Shown: positions 59,208 to 64,000 of the stretch, piece after piece
Numbering within the stretch: the first letter of the stretch is position 1
Layout: each line of letters opens with the position of its first letter
Assembly (NCBI RefSeq): GCF_024396695.1
Contig: NZ_CP094359.1
Span: 1,984,001 to 2,048,000 of the forward strand
DNA: 64,000 nt
Direction of reading: 5' to 3'
DNA from: Acidithiobacillus sp. YTS05
GTDB taxonomy: Bacteria; Pseudomonadota; Gammaproteobacteria; Acidithiobacillales; Acidithiobacillaceae
Notes under the pieces: model-generated
What the model saw: the letters and a program-made list of their open reading frames with translations, nothing else
Told to the model about the DNA's origin: nothing
The model's database searches: none
Made by a program: the position numbers and the translations under genes

Positions 59208-59567
59208 TCAGGCCAGGAGACGTAACACCGCCGAGCGCACGATTTCGGATTCCCCGACGGGCGGGTCGAGAGTGATCTTACAATCGGGCAGGTCCGTCGC
59301 CAGCTCCTGCAGGATTCGTGGTACATCGTCACGCAGGTGGCGTCCACGACTCCAGAACAGGGGGGTAATCTGGAAATTGCGGCTACCCCGAGCGAATTCC
59401 GCTTGGATGGCTTCTGGCAAGCTCGGCGACCATAGTTCCAGGTAGCAAAGAACGATGCGGCGCTGGGAATGGGCGGCTTGCAAGTCGGCGGCAATCCATT
59501 CGAAGGGCTGGCGCCATTCGGGGTCGCGCGAGCCATGGGCGAGGAGTAGTTGCACCGGATGGGTCAT
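59208..59567 (-). CDS. CbiX/SirB-like chelatase (small form)
   Basis: 119 residues with the chelatase start LLLAHGSRDPEW (catalytic His) and the second His-containing region PLFWSRGRHLRDDVP. Short CbiX enzymes insert cobalt or iron into sirohydrochlorin; next to cobA in a nitrate operon, ferrochelation to sirohaem for nitrite reductase is the natural role. The ATG overlaps the cobA stop (ATGA). Confidence 0.85.
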   Translation of the reverse strand: MTHPVQLLLAHGSRDPEWRQPFEWIAADLQAAHSQRRIVLCYLELWSPSLPEAIQAEFARGSRNFQITPLFWSRGRHLRDDVPRILQELATDLPDCKITLDPPVGESEIVRSAVLRLLA

Positions 59568-60355
59568 AGGCATTGGATGGGAAGAGCAGGGACGGCTGGC
59601 GGGGGTGTTGGCAGCCAAGCCAGTATATCCCCCAACTCCACCACCGCGCCAATGATGAGTATCGCCGGGCTGCCAATGCCCGCGCGGGCGATTGCCGTGG
59701 GCAATTCCTGCACCGTGCTGCGCAGTTGGCGCTGTTCCAGGGTCGCCCATTGGATGGCTATCGCCGGGGTCAGCGCTGGCATCCCGCCGGCCAGTAGACC
59801 GGCACAGATCTGGGCGATCTGCGCGATCCCCATGTAGATGACCAGGGTGTCGGCGGCCCCAGCATAGCGTCTCCAGTCGATGGGCTCGGAATTGCGCGCC
59901 TGTTGCCCAGTGCAGAACAGTACCGACCGGCTCATCTGTCGGTGGGTGAGAGGAATGCCGGCATAGGCGGCGGCACCCATGGCACTGGTAATTCCGGGAA
60001 TGATTTCGTACTCGATGCCGGCGGCGCGCAGAGCGAGGCATTCCTCACTACCGCGCCCAAAGAGAAATGGGTCCCCACCCTTTAGACGCAGCACTCGTAG
60101 CCCCTGGCGCGCGGCACGGATCATCTGCTCGTGGATGCGCATTTGCTCGGTGGAAGCTTGCCCGCCCCGCTTGCCGACATCCACCCGCCGGCAACGGGGT
60201 GGAGCCAAAGACAGGATGGCGGGATTGGCGAGCGCGTCATAAAAGATCACTTCTGCCCTCTCCAGACGTCGCACTGCGCGCAGAGTCAGAAGATCAGGAT
60301 CGCCGGGACCGGCGCCTACCAGAGAAACCGGATGGAGGGGGGAAGAGGTCGTCAT
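59564..60355 (-). CDS. cobA: Uroporphyrinogen-III C-methyltransferase
   Basis: 263 residues of the SUMT family making precorrin-2 for sirohaem. Motifs: VGAGPGDPDLLTLRA, the ALANPAILSL and KRGGQ segment, VLRLKGGDPFLFGRG, EIIPGITSAMGAAAYAGIPLTHR and the AGAADTLVIYMG SAM-binding strand. It is the plain methyltransferase without the CysG dehydrogenase half, so oxidation must be done elsewhere. Confidence 0.93.
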   Translation of the reverse strand: MTTSSPLHPVSLVGAGPGDPDLLTLRAVRRLERAEVIFYDALANPAILSLAPPRCRRVDVGKRGGQASTEQMRIHEQMIRAARQGLRVLRLKGGDPFLFGRGSEECLALRAAGIEYEIIPGITSAMGAAAYAGIPLTHRQMSRSVLFCTGQQARNSEPIDWRRYAGAADTLVIYMGIAQIAQICAGLLAGGMPALTPAIAIQWATLEQRQLRSTVQELPTAIARAGIGSPAILIIGAVVELGDILAWLPTPPPAVPALPIQCL

Positions 60356-60367
60356 GAGAGTTTTCCT

Positions 60368-61384
60368 TTAGGCCGCGATACGGGTGAAGGACTGCCGCAG
60401 CAGGGCGCGTGCGTTGGCCAGATCCGCGCAACGACCGCTCAGCAGCAGCAGCGCCGCAGCCTGCTCGGCAATGGCGAGGGGTAAAGCCCGCCGGCCGTCG
60501 AGCACGGCGGAAATGAATTCACTGGTACTTGCCGCGAGATTATCTGGCAGCTCCGGTAGTTGCGCGAGGGAGGCATGGTCTTTGGCCAGCAACAACCGGC
60601 TCTCCCCTTGATGACAGAGAAAGAGATCGGGACGACGCTGAGGATTGGCGAAGGGCTCCCCCTCCGTCGCGCGAAAACAGAGGGCGGGAATCTCCGTAGC
60701 CAGAAAAAATTCCTGCAAGCGCTGTAGATACGGGGGATGGGTGACGGCCGCACAGACGAGCGCCTCCTGCGGTGCGAAAGGATGCAACCCTTTGAGCAAC
60801 GTGTGCACACTGGAACGGATTCCCAGACTTTCGCGCAAGGCAAAGATGCGCGCCAATCCTGGCTGCCAGGCCGAAAGCGGCAGATAGACCAACCCTTGCA
60901 ACTGAAGTAGGGTTTCCGCTTGCGCGAGGTTTGCCGCTGCCGCCAGACCCAAGTGCTCCAGGATCTGCCCTGTGTGGACTCGCCCTTGCGGCGAATGGTC
61001 TGCGGATGCCGATCCAGGCAGGTCATCGAGATCAGCACCGTGGATTAAAACCGAGACACCGCAACGGGTGAGGGTGAGCGCCAGGAGGGGCAGGAGATTG
61101 GCGCGCCGTCGCGTGCCATTGTAGCTGGCAAACACGACGGGGCGCAGGCGACCGGGTCGGGAAATGGTGCTCATGCGGGCGCGAACGGCATCGTGAAAGC
61201 CCAGCAGTTCGCCAAGACTCTCGCCCTTGATGCGGTAGGCCACCCAGAAGGCTCCCGCATACAGCTCTGGCAATTCGCCATGCAGCCAGGCGCCCATGAG
61301 CTCCTCAGCCTCTTCCCGCCGCAAGTCTTCGGCATGTTCACGGCCACGGGCGACGCGACTGAGATATTGCTTCCACGTACTCAT
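60368..61384 (-). CDS. YbiB/TrpD2-like glycosyl-phosphoribosyl-transferase-fold protein
   Basis: 338 residues resembling the anthranilate phosphoribosyltransferase fold: an N-terminal helical domain (EEAEELMGAWLHGELPEL), ASYNGTRRRANLLPLLAL at the position of the TrpD glycine loop, and FALRESLGIRSSVHTLLKGLHPF. TrpD2/YbiB proteins bind nucleic acid rather than acting as TrpD. The gene sits inside the nitrate operon, overlapping the nasA stop (ATGA), so it may act in regulation. A longer upstream frame is a shadow of nasA. Confidence 0.78.
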   Translation of the reverse strand: MSTWKQYLSRVARGREHAEDLRREEAEELMGAWLHGELPELYAGAFWVAYRIKGESLGELLGFHDAVRARMSTISRPGRLRPVVFASYNGTRRRANLLPLLALTLTRCGVSVLIHGADLDDLPGSASADHSPQGRVHTGQILEHLGLAAAANLAQAETLLQLQGLVYLPLSAWQPGLARIFALRESLGIRSSVHTLLKGLHPFAPQEALVCAAVTHPPYLQRLQEFFLATEIPALCFRATEGEPFANPQRRPDLFLCHQGESRLLLAKDHASLAQLPELPDNLAASTSEFISAVLDGRRALPLAIAEQAAALLLLSGRCADLANARALLRQSFTRIAA

Positions 61385-63999
61385 GAGGCCTCCGCCAAAC
61401 GACTCTGAAGTAACTGTTGAATCTCTGGCTTGCAGGAACCGCATTCCGTCCCTGCGCCACAGCACTGCATGACGCCCTCCAGGGTATCGGCGCCATTGGC
61501 AATGACTTGCCGAATGGTCTTTTCGTCGACGCCCTTGCAGGCACAAATGCCCCGCGAACGCTCCCACGCCCCTAGATTGTCTGGTACCCGAGGCGCCAAC
61601 AACGCTAGGCGGAAGGCGTCGATGGCCGTCCCCTCCAGGAGGAGCTGGCGCAACCAATCCAGGGTTTGTAGCCCGCCCCACAGGCGCAAGCCGGTCAAGC
61701 GTCCGCCGCGGATACGCAAACGCTTGCTCAGGCCTTGGCGAGGATCTTCGTAGAGCAGGGTATTCGGGCCAAACAAAGCGAGCGCTGCGTCCCAGCGTTG
61801 GGCCAGTTCCGCTTCTGGTGCCTGCGCGGCGGCCACCCGCAAAAGGACTGCTGCACCATGTTTGGATACCAGGGGGGTGATGCTGGCGTAGGGAAAGCCC
61901 TGGGCCAGTTGGCGTAGGATTGCGGATAGGTCTCTCGTGTCGTCTTCCACCAGGACTGCCGCCTCCCAGGGGAGTTCGGCAGCACTGATGCGCACCGCCG
62001 TATGCTTGAATTCCGGCTCGCCGGAGTATGGATCGATGGCAGCCTGGGTTACGCTGTTGCACAGGGCCGCCGGGGAATATCGTGAGCCAAAATGCATGGG
62101 CACAAATAGCAGACCACGCTGCAGGCTGTCATCGTACTGCAGGCGGTACAACGCCGCGCCACGGCGGCTTTCGACGTGCACTAATTGCCCTTCCTGCAGC
62201 CCGTATTGCCGCGCATCCTGCGGATGGATGGCGAGCAAGGCCTCTTCGGCACTGGCAAAGAGGCTCGCCGCCCTGCCGGTACGCGCCATGCTGTGCCACT
62301 GATCACGCAGGCGCCCGGTCGTCAGGCGCAGGGGGTATCGGGCGTCGATTTCCTCGGCCACTCCGAGATGCGCCGGGGCATGAAAACGGGCACGACCGCT
62401 GGGGGTGGGGAAGATACCATTGGCATAGAGCCGCACTTGGCCACTCTTTGCCCCGGCAGGGAAAGGCCACTGTTGCGGACCTTGCCTATCGAGAATGGCA
62501 ATTTCCAGGCCGCCGATATCGAGATCCCGTCCAATCGTGCAGCGACGGTATTCGGCAAAGATGCTGGCCGTATCGTGAAAGGAAAACATGCGCAAGGCCC
62601 GCTGCTGCCAGGAGTCGTCTTTACGATCCGGCAGGGGTACGCTCAGGCGGTCCAGGGCCAAAGCCAGAGCGTGGGCAAAGTCGCAGAATATCTGCCAGTC
62701 CGGTCGGGCAGAACCCGGCGGGGGAACGGCCGCCTGCAGGTGGGAAATACGCCGCTCGGAGTTGGTGACCAGGGCCTCGCGCTCGCCCCAACTCGCTGCT
62801 GGCAGGAGCCAATGGGCAAAGGGCATGGTTTCGCCATCCAAGTAGCTCTCTTGCAAAACGACCTGTTCGGCAGTGCGCAAGGCTCGTTCCACCTGTTGGC
62901 GATCCGGTAGGGAAAGCACGGGATTGGTGCAGGTGATCCAGATGGCTGCCAGATCCCCCCGCTCCAGCGCCTGGAACATGGGCACGGCGGTGTATCCCGG
63001 CTCCGGGTGCAGGGTTTCGACACCCCAAAGCTCGGCAATGGCGGCGCGATCTTCGCCATTGGCAATCTCCCGATGCCCCGGTAACAGGGCCGGCATTCCC
63101 CCGGTCTCGCGCCCGCCCATGGCATTGGGCTGACCGGTGAGACTGAATGGGCCAGCGCCTGGACGCCCGATCTGTCCGGTGGCAAGGTGCAGGTTGATCA
63201 GGGCAACATTGTTGTCGGTACCGTGGGCCGACTGGTTCAGACCCTGGCACCACAAGGAGAGAACCGCGGGCGACGTGGCGAAGAGCTCGGTCGCCCGCTG
63301 CAGATCGGCCTCGGCAATCTGACAGAGCTCGGCCACGCGCTGCGGGGTATATTCTTGCACCCGCTGTTTGAGTTCCTGCCAGCCCTCCGTATGCTGTTGA
63401 ATGAAATCGGTGTCCAGCCTGTCATTCCAGATCAAGAGGTGCAAGATGCCGTGGAACAGCGCCACGTCAGTACCCGGCAGGATGGGGAGAAACAGATCGG
63501 CAATGCTGGCCGCTGCCGTGCGCCTTGGGTCGACGACGATGATGCGCAACTCGGGACGCTGGGCCTTGGCCGCTTCGATGCGACGAAAAATGATCGGGTG
63601 GGCATATGCGACATTCGCTCCCACGATGAACAGACAGTCGGTTCGTTCCAGATCCTCGTAGCTGCAGGGCACCGAATCCATACCCAGGCTCCGTTTATAG
63701 CCCGACACCGCCGATGCCATGCATAGGCGGGAGTTGGTATCGATATGATTGGTGCCGAGAAACCCTTTGGCCAGTTTGTTGACCACGTAATAGTCTTCCG
63801 TCGGCAACTGGCCAGAGACATAAAAGGCGAGGGCCTGGGGTCCGCGATCCCGATAGATCTCGGCCCAACGGGTGGCGATCTGGCGCATACTCTGCTCCCA
63901 GCTGGCCTGCTGCCACGTTTCGTCGGCCACCCGTTGCAGCGGAACAGTGGCACGGCCGGGACCGTGCACTGTCTGCGCCAGCGTCATACCCTTGCTGCA
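61381..63999 (-). CDS. nasA: Assimilatory nitrate reductase catalytic subunit (5' end outside window)
   Basis: Molybdopterin-dependent nitrate reductase. 873 residues are visible; the frame stays open to the right edge, where C-S-K-G just before the first internal Met fits the end of the N-terminal [4Fe-4S] segment, so the true start is beyond 64000. Mo-bis-MGD binding motifs are visible: SRLCMASAVSGYK, FIVGANVAYAHPI, WCQGLNQSAHGTDNN and a final molybdopterin dinucleotide domain. The end carries a BFD-like [2Fe-2S] domain (CACKGVDEKTI, CCGAGTECGSCKPEI), as in NADH-linked NasA types. Confidence 0.93.
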   Translation of the reverse strand, partial: CSKGMTLAQTVHGPGRATVPLQRVADETWQQASWEQSMRQIATRWAEIYRDRGPQALAFYVSGQLPTEDYYVVNKLAKGFLGTNHIDTNSRLCMASAVSGYKRSLGMDSVPCSYEDLERTDCLFIVGANVAYAHPIIFRRIEAAKAQRPELRIIVVDPRRTAAASIADLFLPILPGTDVALFHGILHLLIWNDRLDTDFIQQHTEGWQELKQRVQEYTPQRVAELCQIAEADLQRATELFATSPAVLSLWCQGLNQSAHGTDNNVALINLHLATGQIGRPGAGPFSLTGQPNAMGGRETGGMPALLPGHREIANGEDRAAIAELWGVETLHPEPGYTAVPMFQALERGDLAAIWITCTNPVLSLPDRQQVERALRTAEQVVLQESYLDGETMPFAHWLLPAASWGEREALVTNSERRISHLQAAVPPPGSARPDWQIFCDFAHALALALDRLSVPLPDRKDDSWQQRALRMFSFHDTASIFAEYRRCTIGRDLDIGGLEIAILDRQGPQQWPFPAGAKSGQVRLYANGIFPTPSGRARFHAPAHLGVAEEIDARYPLRLTTGRLRDQWHSMARTGRAASLFASAEEALLAIHPQDARQYGLQEGQLVHVESRRGAALYRLQYDDSLQRGLLFVPMHFGSRYSPAALCNSVTQAAIDPYSGEPEFKHTAVRISAAELPWEAAVLVEDDTRDLSAILRQLAQGFPYASITPLVSKHGAAVLLRVAAAQAPEAELAQRWDAALALFGPNTLLYEDPRQGLSKRLRIRGGRLTGLRLWGGLQTLDWLRQLLLEGTAIDAFRLALLAPRVPDNLGAWERSRGICACKGVDEKTIRQVIANGADTLEGVMQCCGAGTECGSCKPEIQQLLQSRLAEAS

Positions 64000-64000
64000 G

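Noticed and set aside
1..64000. CRISPR arrays, tRNA or rRNA genes
   Set aside because: No regularly spaced direct repeats and no cloverleaf or rRNA-like stretches were found in the intergenic spaces by eye.

Overview
The window looks like a piece of chromosome from a moderately GC-rich, Gram-negative chemolithoautotroph of the Acidithiobacillus type. This is inferred from the mix of housekeeping genes, the outer-membrane and lipid A genes, assimilatory nitrate reductase, small alanine-rich secreted proteins and abundant efflux systems. The genus is not proven by the sequence. Coding density is high, and many genes overlap by ATGA or GTGA, which indicates tight operons. I see no tRNA, rRNA, CRISPR array, insertion sequence or prophage.

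Layout. 1-7213: end of birA, coaX, a secreted 3D-domain protein behind a structured leader, pepP, then a kinase-fold phosphotransferase, a HAD phosphatase and metG. 7296-10710: a PilZ-TPR protein and a 1-Cys peroxiredoxin. 10947-15727: a divergent DAHP synthase, fumC, pepF and a DUF1841 gene. 15906-19379: a 565-residue helical repeat protein, two small exported proteins with matching 5' leaders, and yggX. 19473-23743: ptsH-ptsI-AsmA-like-mutY, with stop and start codons overlapping. 23876-26873: zinc-ribbon membrane protein, nadK, recN. 27515-30874: a GlrK/QseG/GlrR-type two-component operon. 30954-39238: DUF502, galU, DUF3579, a small KDO-transferase-like protein, glgA, a beta-CASP nuclease, nth and a FIST sensor protein. 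39303-40572: an L,D-transpeptidase facing an Lpp-like lipoprotein. 41087-44970: DUF2892, a TonB receptor with a perfect upstream palindrome, ppiB, lpxH.

44987-50579 is an export island: TetR regulator, DevBCA-type ABC exporter, DUF1971 protein and an outer-membrane factor. Its upstream part is visibly richer in G+C than the surroundings and is probably acquired. 50704-54328 is a nitrosative-stress cluster: a Crp/Fnr-type regulator divergent from a single-domain haemoglobin, a separate 2Fe-2S flavin reductase that could serve as its electron donor, a protein of unknown function, a hemerythrin and a DUF488 protein. A near-perfect FNR/DNR box lies between the divergent genes. 54343-58488 is an EmrAB-like pump with its own outer-membrane lipoprotein. 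58630 to the right edge is a nitrate-assimilation operon (nasA-ybiB-cobA-cbiX-nasT), with nasA cut by the window end.

The most interesting leads are the split flavohaemoglobin-like cluster with its unknown CxC protein, the switch-like leader at 1253-1336, the W-A-GD repeat protein, and the pair of exported proteins with a shared leader hairpin.
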